From NCBI GenBank assembly GCA_945643635.1, contig CALZFC010000043.1, positions 289,501 to 353,500 of the forward strand: DNA of 64,000 nucleotides, written 5' to 3'. Positions 1 to 13,300 of the stretch are shown piece after piece. The translations under genes and the position numbers were made by a program. The notes under the pieces are model-generated. The model did not search any database. It was not told where the DNA came from and saw only the letters and a list, made by a program, of their open reading frames with translations. The stretch's first letter is position 1, and each line of letters begins with the position of its first letter. The DNA comes from Allodiplogaster sudhausi (Eukaryota > Nematoda > Chromadorea > Rhabditida > Diplogasteridae).

Positions 1-173
1 GACTCCATCCAAGACTCCCTCGTACCACTCATCTTCATTCTTCCTCAGCACATACACTATACAGTTGGCTCGCAGACTCAGCTCGTCCGGCTTGTCTGCC
101 TCGTAGTCGTAGAGGGCGATTGCTGCAAGAGAGGCTCTCTTCTGGGAACCCCCCCCCCCCCCTCCACTCACTC
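1..173 (-). pseudogene. Partial second copy of the ABI terminal SH3 exon
   Basis: Bases 1-173 repeat 561-731 almost perfectly; I see one substitution near base 28-29 and a longer C run. The copy includes the SH3-coding part (minus strand), the acceptor CTTGCAG and the whole 47-base intron up to the donor side, and then diverges at the point where the upstream exon would begin. It is cut by the window edge, so the end of the SH3 domain and the stop are not visible. It may be a dead tandem duplicate or an alternative last exon reachable from the donor at 729. Which of these applies cannot be decided here. Confidence 0.8.
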
Positions 174-521
174 ATTTGCTCCCCATCTCCCACACTGGGT
201 ATGCTGAAATTTCAAGACTGTGATATTACCTTGTATGTATGTAACGTTTTATATGCTGACAACGTGCACTGCTGTTAATGTTCCGTTTAATTCTTGTTGC
301 GGGATAGAATTAGAAATGTTATAACTTCAACAGTTCACTTATACTCAGTTTCATGTGAAGGTCTTGGAAGTGTGTATGGTTCTTTTACATCAACTTGCAT
401 ATCAAGCCAAAGTGCCTTCTTCTCCACGGTGCCATTCAGTTTCCTCGTATGAATTTCAAGTGAACAGTCACGAATAAAGAGTCGTTTATTACTGGTCGGG
501 GACACGAAATGAATGGATGGA
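174..521. other. Intergenic spacer, no feature seen
   Basis: The sequence between the duplicated SH3 copy and the ABI stop is unique. No coding signal or repeat structure was recognised. It probably contains the ABI 3' untranslated region. Confidence 0.5.
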
Positions 522-2475
<1,954 letters not shown>

Positions 2476-2764
2476 GAGAGAATAACCACCACAAAAATTT
2501 TATCGAACAGACGCGAAATGAATCATTATTGCGAACAGCTTCACAGCAAAAAAAAACAGACGGAAGTTTTCAGTGTGGTCTTGCACCAAATTTTCCTTGT
2601 CGACTTTCACCAAACAGATCTACCGTACTTTGAAGTGGGAAGATCTCACCGATAACTCGGGAAAAATCGGAGCAACTGCTTCGCAGCGAAATAGAAGCAA
2701 AGTTGTCATTTAGCAGCGAAAATTTGAAATAGCAGTGCTAAAGTGGTGGGGTAGTCGTTCTCAA

Positions 2765-5517
2765 ATTGGTGTTTGGGAGTGCGCTCTCTCAGATGCGAGC
2801 GCGGGTCGCGTTGCGGTTGTTGTCCTCGGAAGTAGGGGAGGGGGAGTGAGGGAGTGTTTCGTCATTCTACGCCTCAAGTGTCCACGAGAGACGGTTAGGT
2901 TGCGTCTCGGTCTGCAAGTAGTGTGATGTTAGGATGAACGGTTTTGTGGGTGTGTGGGTATTGCTTCTTGTTTCTGATTACGCGCATGTTGCTCGACCGG
3001 TCATCCTACATTTTCCATGTTCAGAAGTTTAAGCGGTTGGCACTTTCGGTTATAGGCGTTCAGACGCAAGAAAGATGTATCAAAGGGTTTTCATTGTTCA
3101 GGCAATAAGGGCCGGTGTGGTGAAGCGAGCGAATTCCATTGCGGGAACGGGCAGTAAAAAAGGGTGTGTCGAGTGCTGAAGAGAAGCCGGTCGCGAGAAT
3201 GCTGGTGGGTCCGCGCCTGGTGGCGAGAACATCGTTTACTGGTAAACGTTTGTTATATGAATGTCCTCGGGAAGGACGCTATCATTTGTCAATCGGTGAT
3301 TTGGCGGGGCTTTGCAGGAGATGTTAGCCTTATATGAATGGGCGAAGAGATGATTGGTTTTTAGCGGATTTCAGTACATTTCAGCAGACTACCCTACCCG
3401 TCTATTCATGTTGCGTCGTCGTCTATTCATGTTGCGGCAGTTTTCAGGGGGGAAAGTGTGGTGTGTTAAAGGGAGGAGGTTTTTCCCAAAATGAATTGGT
3501 TTAGGAGGTATGGCTGTTCGCGCCTTCAGTCTGGTGATATGCTTATGTTCAGACTTAGTGAGGTAAAGCCAAATGGTTTTATTCAGAAATTAAGCTGACG
3601 GCAGATCGCGAGACTCGCTGACGTGAATGAGGAGAATAAACTGTGTTCTCGAGTGAGACAGCGGTCTTGGGCCCCGGGAGCGGCTTGGTTCTCGCCTTTT
3701 GGCGACGGAGCATCATACCACGTTAGACCTGGGGAAGCTTTTACCGAGCGCTATCTAGGACACGAAGGTCAAGTGGGTTTTGGTCTGGAGAGAAGGCTCT
3801 ATCGGTGTTTTTGGTATGGCGATTTTGTTTCATCGGTCCTAGCCTTGCACATTCCCAGTTCCTCGAGAGGTTTCTGATCTGCCACTACCCTTTAGATGGG
3901 GCTTAAATAGCTGTTGCCCTTAGATGTAGGATAGAGTTATGACTTTAAAAAGAGAGCGAGTCAACGGTGGAGGTGATCAGGAGAAGTCGACAAGGGCCGG
4001 AATCTGTTATTTTGTTTGATTCATCTCGGTGTTCTAGGTCCCCGTCAATCTGACAGAAATGGCTAACGCGGTTTTAGTTATTGGTTTACAGGTTATAGTT
4101 CGCATGTCAAGGGGTGACAGGGTTTTGGTAAGGCTATTGTGTTTGGAGCTAAGAAGAGGGGAGGGTGTTTCAGCCTCATACAGGATGGTCGGATTCCGGC
4201 AAGGAAGACGTGAGAAGGTGGTCAGCCACCTCGTTTTGCCATTCACATATGAGGGTGGTCAGCCACCAGGTGGTCAGCCACCTTGCTGGAGGTATACGGA
4301 TGATGGTGGTCAGCCACCAGGTGGTCAGCCACCTTGTTAGAGGTTCACATATGAAGGTGGTCAGCCACCAAGGATCCAGTTACCCGGAAACCACGATGAG
4401 GTGGGTTAAAGGTTGGTGAAGTTCATGTTCCTTTTTCTACCTGTGTTTGTTGGAAACAATCAAGGTGTGTTTTTGGTTCCAAGAAATGAAGCGGTGGTGC
4501 GATAAGAGTTCTGTGGTTTGTTGCCGAGCCAGGGCACTTTCCTCTCCTTCCAGTTTGTCTAGCTGTCGCCAGGTGTGGACAAGGAGATGCTGCTTTAGCG
4601 CTGACCTGTTCCGAGACTCCGTTTTAATGGCTCTTTTTCTATTCGGGGGTTTGGTTGGATTTATGTTAAGAGGAATTTGTTGCTGTTGGAGTTAGCGCCA
4701 GAGGGCGATGTTCAAGCTGGCCTGCTCAGGTAGGTCGGCCTTGGTAAATGGGAATTAATTGATCGTACCTGTGTGGTTCTAGTGTCAGCTTATTCAATGC
4801 ATAACAGTTTCATTTAGTGCAACTGTACAGTAGTCGAGTGTTTTTCAGAATCATCAATTTGCCCTTAACGCACACCAAAACGGGCCAGATCCGCATAGCA
4901 CGGCGATCTAGGTGGATGGTTTGCTGAAGAAGCTCAGCGGTCAAGGGGCTTTTATTTGGCGGCCCAGGGGTTAAAAGTCGACTGCTCCTACATAGCTTTG
5001 ACATTGATGATTGGGGCTGCTGGACTATGACTTTCTGTCATTTATAATGGGGCGCTTTGAAGTGTGTTGGCGGGCAATGGAACTGCGAAATGTATTTAAT
5101 TGTGTTGCAGGAGTTGCGGCCTGAGAACAGGCCGAAAATATAGGCCGCATCTTCTATGGCCATTTCTGGCGGCTTCCAATTCTTTTCAGGAAGGTTCCGA
5201 ATAGCATCTTAATCTGGTCAGAGGCCAGTGGTCTCTACATCCAGAGCACCCCCTATGAGGGTTGACGACTCGGGCGCCTAGGATTTATGGTGGTGGTGCT
5301 AGTCGTTCCAAGCCCCTTATAGGAGGAACCCTTTGGGACTCGGTAGACAGAAAAAGCTCTGTACTTTGGCTTTGTTTTCCCAGTTTCAATCCAGGAGAAG
5401 TCTCGCCTTTACCGCTGTTCTACGGATGTTGGGAGCGAGCATCCGAGAGAGCGGGGTTCCAAACAGAGGTTATGGTGGGCGACGGAAGGAGCGAAGCGAA
5501 CTGTAGGAGCCACCATA
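2765..5517. mobile_element. Head-to-tail element, unit 1 (2.75 kb)
   Basis: The unit begins ATTGGTGTTTGGGA and ends GGAGCCACCATA. Its first about 140 bp (2765-2908) and last 99 bp (5419-5517) match those of unit 2, while the interiors differ. No terminal inverted repeat, poly-A tail or recognisable protein was seen. Comparison with copy B shows the host site (CTCAA^ACGAAC) was split with at most one duplicated base. Conserved ends, variable interiors, no clear target duplication and head-to-tail arrangement resemble Helitron-like or other circular-intermediate elements, but canonical Helitron ends are absent. The superfamily is unknown. Confidence 0.75.
4214..4371. repeat. Palindromic minisatellite GGTGGTCAGCCACC
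   Basis: The 14-bp self-complementary motif GGTGGTCAGCCACC (or GTGGTCAGCCACC) occurs about six times between 4214 and 4371, with spacers of 2-35 bases. It lies inside unit 1 of the head-to-tail element. Each copy can form a small hairpin. Confidence 0.85.
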
Positions 5518-7229
5518 ATTGGTGTTTGGGAATGCGCTCTCTCTCAGATGCGAGCGCGGGTCGCGTTGCGGTTGTTCTCGGAAGTAGGGGAGGGGGAGTG
5601 AGGGAGTGTTTCGTCATTCTACGCCTCAAGTGTCCACGAGAGACGGTTAGGTTCCCACCCATTCCCGCCCTTAAAAAGAGAGTCGGGAGGTTGCTGATCG
5701 CCGGCTATGCCAGAGTGGGTTCAAAAACGAGCTGGGCTTTCTCCAGGTGGAGCATAAGTTCATTGCCGGCCAGGCAGAAGGACTAAGACGATGACACTGA
5801 GCGATCGAAAGAGTCATGGCGACGTTAAGAGAATATTTGGTTAAGGAAAACATTTGGCCGGGAAGGTAGTTTGACGCGGAGAGCGGAATAAACAGGTTTA
5901 GATCGGCGAGTCGCGGATGTAAGAGAAACCGGGAGCAGTTCCGAGCGGCAGTAAGACTTGTGAGTGCAGGAGAGGGTCAACAAGGAATTGGAATGGTTTC
6001 GGGCTTGGAGAGGTATTTCAGCATGGATAGCCGTAGATAGCCGAGCACGGCCTTGGGAGTCCAAAGATATAAGCAGAGTGTGAGGACGCAGTTTGCGCGG
6101 CATCGGGATTTTGGGACTGACCAGGGAATAGTCGAAAGCCCTACGATCAGAAATATGATTTAGGGCTCAATCAAAAGCCCTTGAAATTTTATGTTTCAGA
6201 ATGAAAAATGTAGCTGATGCCATGCATATATATGTATAGGTTCAAGGTCTTCTTTTGATCACGATTCTGTGGTTAGTGTTTCGGGCGCTTTCGGCGACGC
6301 TTTCCGCGAGAGCTGCCAAGGCTCCATGTCGAAAGTCGATGGGTGGCAGCGGCTCTTAAACCGGGAAGGCGTCAGCTCAGTTTTGATCACCGGGTTTTGG
6401 TCATGGTACCATTTGGGAACTTTTGTTACTGTTCCCTTTACGCACAAGCAGATTAGTGTGCAGGCTCTGACGGCGACGACAGGTTCAGCAATTCTGGGAC
6501 AGTCCACGGGGGTTGGAGGCCTCAGTCAGGGGCCGCGTGGCGTTGGGCAGTGCAGCGCGGCCTTTATCCTGTGCCGAATTCGTGCTTCTTCGGGTAGTTT
6601 TGTCGTCCACTGGGGTGGCATACGGGGTTGTTATTAGAACTCTTGGTTTTTTTCCGTACTTATTAATTTTGTACTTAGGCCTGCCTCACGGGCTAGCCTG
6701 ACGTTTGGTTTTGCCTCACTGGCTACGGGCGCACGTTACTGCGTGCAAATGGGGGCTTTTTATAACCGAGGTGAACACAGTCCTAATATGTTAGCGGGGG
6801 TTGCAGTGCTTGCACAGCTCATATCGGAAACCTTGAACTTATTTCGGTGAACAGAGTTGCTGATTGTGTAGGCTGCTCCATATGTATTTTAGCGTATCTT
6901 GTACTGCCCATTCCTCTGAGACGCGATAGTTTTGCCAGCATACGATTCTTGTTCATTTTGTTTTAAAGTCCATATGTATGCAAGCCTGGGAATGTCAGGC
7001 TTCATTGCATAGTAGATAGCATCCTTGCTATATACATTTGCATACGTCTGTTGAATGATGTGGCTTTGTATTACGAGTGATATGTTTTGCCCATGAGCAC
7101 AGTTGTATGGACACGGACGATAAAGGCGATTCTACGGATGTTGGGAGCGAGCATCCGAGAGAGCGGGGTTCCAAACAGAGGTTATGGTGGGCGACGGAAG
7201 GAGCGAAGCGAACTGTAGGAGCCACCATA
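5518..7229. mobile_element. Head-to-tail element, unit 2 (1.7 kb)
   Basis: It directly abuts unit 1 with the junction CCACCATA/ATTGGTG. It shares the 5' about 140 bp (5518-5653) and 3' 99 bp (7131-7229, containing a GGATG...CATCC stem) with unit 1 but has a different interior. No coding potential recognised. The right boundary is set by the return of transposon copy A sequence at ACGAAC, confirmed against copy B. Confidence 0.75.
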
Positions 7230-7755
7230 ACGAACGAATTTTGAACTGCTAAGCGGTTGCATTGCTTAGTGTTACTTCGCTGCTAATATTTGAATGCTCA
7301 ATATTTTCGAAGCGATTATCCTTACTGAACAATGAAAGAAACGGTAAAACTTTAACATTTGACCTGTTTTTTTCCATCAGCTGTTGTACCATATGTTCAG
7401 ACTTTGGCTACTTGTTAAATGTAATTCTTGCGTGTTAAATGTTTCCCTGCCTATAAACCAGGCCTAAGTAATCTTTATTTCAGCAATTTTTTTGATGTTA
7501 CAAGAGTAAGCGCAGTGGAATTGTCGAGTCTTACTCGCAAAAAATGTCGGTTGAATTCGGTCAGATTTTCTAATGCCGGTTGTGGGATATGACTCTGGTT
7601 TGTTACAGGTTCTCCCCGTTCATACATCGAAGGCATGTTCTTCCGCTAATGCGAGCTACTGCGACGCGAGCAACTCAACAGTCAAATGTCGCTTCTGCAG
7701 TGTCCACCAATGACACAGGTGTTGGTTTGTTTTCTACTTGTGGTTTCAAGGCTAA

Positions 7756-9080
7756 CAAGGGAAGCCTCTTTCCATAACCCAGCCAATCGTGATCCAAGTA
7801 AGTTTCCTATGCAGTCCTTCTCGAAAGATGTATACTAAACTATTTTAAAACTGCGCTCGTCGCATTTGCGATTTTATATGAATTTTTGAAAAATGAGTAA
7901 AATTTACATACGAAATGCTCGAACTTTATCAGTCGTGGTTTTGTATCTACAAATGTTATGTTGGCAGCGCAGTGGGTTGTGCTCCCAACATCACATTTTC
8001 GAGGTCTGGGTTCGATTCCCTTTGGTGACGAAGTTTTTGCTGCTACTGTTTTGTTTATAGCGATAATAAAGGGCACTCTTAAGGGTATTTTTAAACGATT
8101 TTGAGTGTATGCAAAACTTTATTATAATACTTTTGCGATGTACTCTTTAAGAAAAATTTTCGGCCATATTTTACTTCTCCACGATTTGCGATCCGAAAGA
8201 GGCAAATAGGGGAAAATTTTTCCAAAAAACTTTTTTTGTTGAAACTTTGCCCAGGGGGTTATTTGATGCCAGGAAACCGAATCTGAATGTCTTTTTGCTC
8301 GATTTTGCCGTTTCCAAGAGTTACGGTAGTTTTTCGGTAACTGACAGATTTTCTTCAAATTGGCTAGAACTCCCTAATTGGGGGATATTTGTGTCGACTA
8401 AACCAAATGTGAGGCGCGTTTTGATTGACTTCGTAATTTTCAGGACTTACGGTAGATCAGTAAGTATTACCATGCCCGAGAGAAATTGACTTCACCGTAA
8501 ACCTACCGTAACTCTTGGAAACGGCAAAATAGAGCAAAACGAAATTCAGATTCGGTTTCCTGGCATCAAATAACCCCCTGGGCAAAGTTTCAACAAAAAA
8601 TTTTTTTGGAAAAATTTTCCCCTATTATGGACGGCCTCTTTCGGATCGCAAATCGTGGAGAAGTAAAATATTGCCGAAAAATTTTCTTAAAGAGTACATC
8701 GCAAAAGTATTATAATAAAGTTTTGCATACACTCAAATTCTTTTAAAAATACCCTTAAGAGTGCCCTTTATTATCGCTATAAACAAAACAGTAGCAGCAA
8801 AAACTTCGTCACCAAAGGGAATCGAACCAAGACCTCGAAAATTGAAGGTGGGAGCGCAACCCACTGCGCTGCCAACGTCACATTTGTAGAGTCAAAACCA
8901 CGACTGATAAAGTTCGAGCATTTCGTATGTAAATTTTACTCATTTTTCAAAAATTCATATAAAATCACAAATGCGACGAGCGCAGTTTTAAAATAGTTTA
9001 GTACACAGCTTTCGAGAAGGACTACATAGGAAACTTACTTGGATCACGATTGGCTGGGTTATGAAAAGAGGCTTCCCTTG
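7756..9080. mobile_element. Long palindromic foldback element with tRNA-like boxes, TAA target duplication
   Basis: The arms 7756 to about 8340 and about 8490 to 9080 are inverse copies around a loop of about 150 bases. The ends are CAAGGG...CCCTTG, flanked on both sides by TAA (7753-7755, 9081-9083). Copy B of the host transposon carries the empty site GCTAAGAAAAC near 26800, so the boundaries are supported by an insertion/empty-site comparison. A 3-bp TWA duplication is typical of PIF/Harbinger elements, so a Harbinger-mobilised MITE is one reading. No transposase is present. Confidence 0.85.
7957..8030 (+). other. tRNA-like segment (pol III A/B-box-like) in foldback arm
   Basis: GGCAGCGCAGTGGGTTG resembles a tRNA A box/D arm and GGTCTGGGTTCGATTCC resembles a B box/T arm at normal tRNA spacing. 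The inverse copy lies at about 8810-8875 on the other strand. A complete cloverleaf with a convincing acceptor stem is not evident, so it is not called a tRNA gene; a SINE-like or tRNA-derived origin is likely. Confidence 0.55.
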
Positions 9081-10311
9081 TAAGAAAACTACATGACTCC
9101 GAAGACGCGAGTTCTTCAGGAGAGGACGAGTCATTGCCCTCTCCTAATAACGGTATGTTTTTATGCTGATGTGAGCAGTACAACTGGTTTTCTTTAGATA
9201 CTATCGACCTGCAAGTACATCATTTATTGGTGACAGCTCCTTCATCCGTTTCGGGTTCATTCATTTATGCTGTTCTTGTCTAAATCTATATCTACACTCA
9301 GTCGTCAGCTCGCTGAGATTCCAGACGCCAGCCACGACTGAATGCTTACGAAGAGTGCATAGAAGTGGTCGACGATAACATTGGCGATGATCGGCGAGGT
9401 GGTTTTGGTCATACGCATTAAATGGCTGTTGAGTGCGTGCACCTCTCAATCCTTTTTGTCCATCAGAGATGTTATACTAGGTAGCCAATAGTATTTATTT
9501 GTTTTTTTTTCTCGTATAGAACAAGATCACCTAGAATTACTGCGTAAATTATTCATCAGATACTATTTCTAGAATTTTTTAAAGGAATATTTCCTTTCTT
9601 TCTTCCCTACGGTGCAATGTGTACGGTCTATTGAGATCCTTTTTTTGACGAGTGACATTTATAAGGATACCGGATATCTTAGTGATCTCGCTGATCCTTT
9701 CGCTTGCTCATCATGTGTATTTGTTATTTTGTTATTTTCCTTTACCAACAAGCTTCTTTCTTAATGTTTGTTTATTCCTCCTGTATGTTTTAACTCCCCC
9801 AACCCATTCATTTTTGCCTTCTGTGCCCGTGTTTTTTTCTTCTCCAGGGTCGTTGTAAGACTGTGATCTCTGTTACAGTTGTTTAGGCTCCGTGTGGCGT
9901 TGCTAAACCGTTATAGTAATTGAATAAACTAATTTCGGGCGAGAATGGGTGAAAACAACGTTAAAGAAAAAATTCGGTGGGAGCGCTACAGTAATCGTTT
10001 TAGTAGTTGAAAAGGAAGAAAATATTTTTGGTGGCATCACTCGTAGTATACAGTATGCCTTTTAGCAGGCGAAATGCTGCTGCTTCGCATCCTCTTAGAT
10101 TAGGCTTCGCTCTCATTTAGCAGCTGCTACGCACTTGAAAAGATGCATAGCAGTATAAAATACTCGGAATAGAAGTCCTTAAGTGGAAGGGTAGTTTTGC
10201 GATTTGAACTGCTAAGCAGTTGCTTTTGAAGTGCGTAGCAGTTGCTCCGATTTTTCCCGAGAAGTACGATCTTCATCACTTTTCTTTATTGTTTTGTTGA
10301 CAGAAAAAGTG

Positions 10312-13300
10312 ATGCGTGACTCTTTGGAAGATGCGCCCATTATTGTTGAGCAGTCGCGAGCAGCCGTCTTCGTTAAGGTTTCTTCATTTCTTATTATCGA
10401 ATTGATGTCTTTCCTTTTAATTATAGTCGTGTCTGGCAAAGAACGGTCCTGAAGAAGACCTGATCGGGACAACTGCTAAGCTTAATGGCATCGCCTCTGA
10501 TAAGGTCTGTGTCCTCTTTGCTCCTTCCTTCCAAGCTCCGGTTGTTTAGAATCTGCATATAAGGAAACTCGCAGGCGTCGCTATTTTTCGCTTGAAAGGA
10601 TTCCGCTCCTCCGCTGTCTGCAAATCACTTGCATTGTTTGGTGTCTTTCATGGTGATGACATTCCAATTGAGTCGATTCTGCGCAGCTGGCTTTCCTTCT
10701 GTTGTCAGTAAGTTCTCTTTGCGGTGCTATCCCAGTTGGGGGGGGGGGGGCAAAATATTTTCATTTTTCAATGTACTATAAATCGTGCCCAGGGGGGTTT
10801 TAGGCCATGGGGAACACGAATATAGGGTTCTAGACCGTGGGGAACACGAATATAATGTTCAATTTGTAAAAAAATTTCATTTAACAAAGTTATAGTACTT
10901 CACATTTTTTCCCCTACTTTACATCTAAACTCGTGCACTAAGGGGTTTTCAGAGCTACCAAACACTAAAATAGTGTCAATTAAGCACTAACGAATAGAGA
11001 TAAGTCGAAAAGAACGTAATATTCGAGTTTAACAGGTCTGAAAACCCCTTCGAGCAGCATTTTACCTGAAATCGGCCAAAACTTATGTCAAGTAAAAGTA
11101 CTGTAACTTTGTTAAATGACAAAGTAACACAAAATGAACATTATATTCGTGTTCCCCATGTCCTAAAACCCCCCTGTGCACGATTTGGGGTGAATTAGAA
11201 AAATAAATTTGTTTTGCCCCCCCCCCCCCCAACTAGGATAGCCCCCTCTTTGCAGTCTTTTAGGAAGTGTGGGGATACGCATAGAAACATCAAGAGGAAA
11301 GCTTCCAGAGTTTTTTTTTCTCAGTGCATTCATGTTTGATTGTTGAATGTAGTAGTATATACAGCACTTTGAGGTTCGGTTTTCCTGTGGAGAACAACGG
11401 TTTTCAATTCTTCGTTGATATTATCCGGTCATTTACGCGATTGGCTTCAGCGCCGTCGCTTACTGAAAACGAAGTGAGTTTGGTCAGGGGGGGAATCGTC
11501 ATCGAGAGGATTTTCTTTTTAGAAATTGTCGTTTCTGTTTGCTCTGTGTTTCTATTTTCATACAATGCAGAACAAGGAGGTGGAGAAATTAATTTCTCTG
11601 TTTCTAAAGTCGATTATTCGCTCAGAGGATTCAGCATGCAAGGTATTGAACAATGCTTTGGTGCATTTGGCCAATTTGTTTGCGTTTCTCATAAATAATT
11701 GTTTACCGATTCCGCAACATAGATCTCAAATTGGTATTGCTGTCTGAGGGCTCGTTCAGAATTGAAGACTAGATTGCAGAGTTGTGTTTGCGAGAGATGG
11801 GTGCTGGCGCGCGGACGTTCAATCTAAAATACAGTTCATTTTTATTTTTGTGTCGTTAATGAAATGATATGAGGACCTATCGTTTAAGGCAGCGTGGCTG
11901 ACGAGGGAACTTCTGGAAGAATTGGAGGAGCAAGCTACGGGGCAAGCTGGCACGGCGAGAGTCGCAGGTCTTCTCTCTGCCTTCTATCGCCACTCTCCAA
12001 TGAATTCCTACTACGACTGGCTGCTTTCTCTTGCAGTCTCCACCACTCAGTTTGTCCAGACTACCGTCTCTCCACGAGCCTGGCTGTCGTGATGGTCTTC
12101 TGCTCCCTCTTCTACGCGATGTCTCCTCTTCCTTTGACATCTCTCTTGATCCTCCGCTGTTCCCTCCTACATCTCATCATTAGCATGAAATAGGCTCGGT
12201 CGATCCATTCTGGAGGTGCTCTTGGCGTCTTTTCTTTCTCCTGTCTATCCATTCTATTAGATTCGAAGAAGCCGAGGATGTTGTGTGGCCTTCGGATGCC
12301 GTCCTCCTCTGTTTCATTCGTCTTCTGGAGTTGTTGGGTGGGCGGGGCTACGAGGACCATCGGGAACTGATTCTTCGTGCAGCGACTTGGCATCTTCCGG
12401 CCGTCGCAAGCACTGCTCTTCGATTCATCCGAGATTCTCGTCTCTTTCATTCCTTAACTGCCCACGAACTCAAGGCCATTCTCTGGGCTCATTATCTCGA
12501 GGAGGAAGACACGATTACTGTATGTCTTCCCTACTACATTTACCTTTTTTCTTGCGCTTCCTGCCTTTGATGATTAGCGATTCGTACAAGGTTCCCATAC
12601 TTCGGATGATGGAGGAAAGGCCAGAAGATGTGGAGGCCGTAGCTGCCGAGATGGCACTTGACTTTGAAGAATGGAACAGTTTGATAACAGCGGCTGCGAG
12701 AGAAGAGCCCCCTCCAATTGCTGTGTTCCTTTCCAAACTTCTTATTCAGCCAGCTTCTGCCACAGTTCCACGTCCACCTTCGGTCCGTTTGTTGGTTCTT
12801 TGTTATTAGTTCAATAAAAGTGCATAAATAAGTTTAGTTATGCTCTATGACTTTTAGCCGGACGCGATACATGGAAAAGCGCGTGGCGCCGTGCAAATTG
12901 ACTGCTTCCTCGAGAAAACTCCAGCTGACTGGACTGGTTGGCTTCTTTTACTTTTTCTGTTTTAAGCGGTCTCATGTAGGATGGGCTGAGGCGGTCTGTG
13001 CGAGTGAAGTGGGAGAGGGAAACGAGGAGGAAGTGGAGGAGTGGGCGGAGCGAGCCACAGAGAGGATCGAGGAACTTCTTCTTCTCAGTGGTTCTCATTC
13101 TCCCCTGCAATGTCCTTCCTTCACTCTTCTTCATCAAAATCTCGCTCGTTTCGGCCTTCCGATCAAGAAGTTCGAGGCTGAGCTTTCCGTCAGTTCCTTC
13201 ATGAATCTTGTTGTTCTTGCTTGTTAATTGATTCTTCCTGCAGATACTGTGCAAAGCGTTGGCGAAATGTCCTCTGGAGCGAAGAAGTTTATCCCTGCAG

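Larger units (their letters stand above)
2656..10261. mobile_element. TIR DNA transposon, copy A (interrupted by two insertions)
   Basis: The element starts CTCGGGAAAAATCGGAGCAA at 2656 and ends with its inverse at 10261; the terminal inverted repeat is about 25 bp. Subterminal motifs AACTGCTAAGCAGTTGC recur near both ends. The same element lies inverted at 25296-27442 (copy B). Removing a 4.5-kb insertion at 2765-7229 and a 1.3-kb foldback at 7756-9080 leaves about 1.85 kb, close to copy B's 2.1 kb. Short frames shared by both copies (around 7580-7777 and 9600-9860) show no recognisable transposase, so this is probably non-autonomous or decayed. I could not establish a convincing target duplication. 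It lies between ABI (minus) and the gene at 10312 (plus). Confidence 0.88.

Noticed and set aside
7957..8030. A functional tRNA gene
   Set aside because: A/B-box-like motifs are present but the acceptor stem does not pair and the sequence is part of an inverted repeat; treated as tRNA-derived repeat material.
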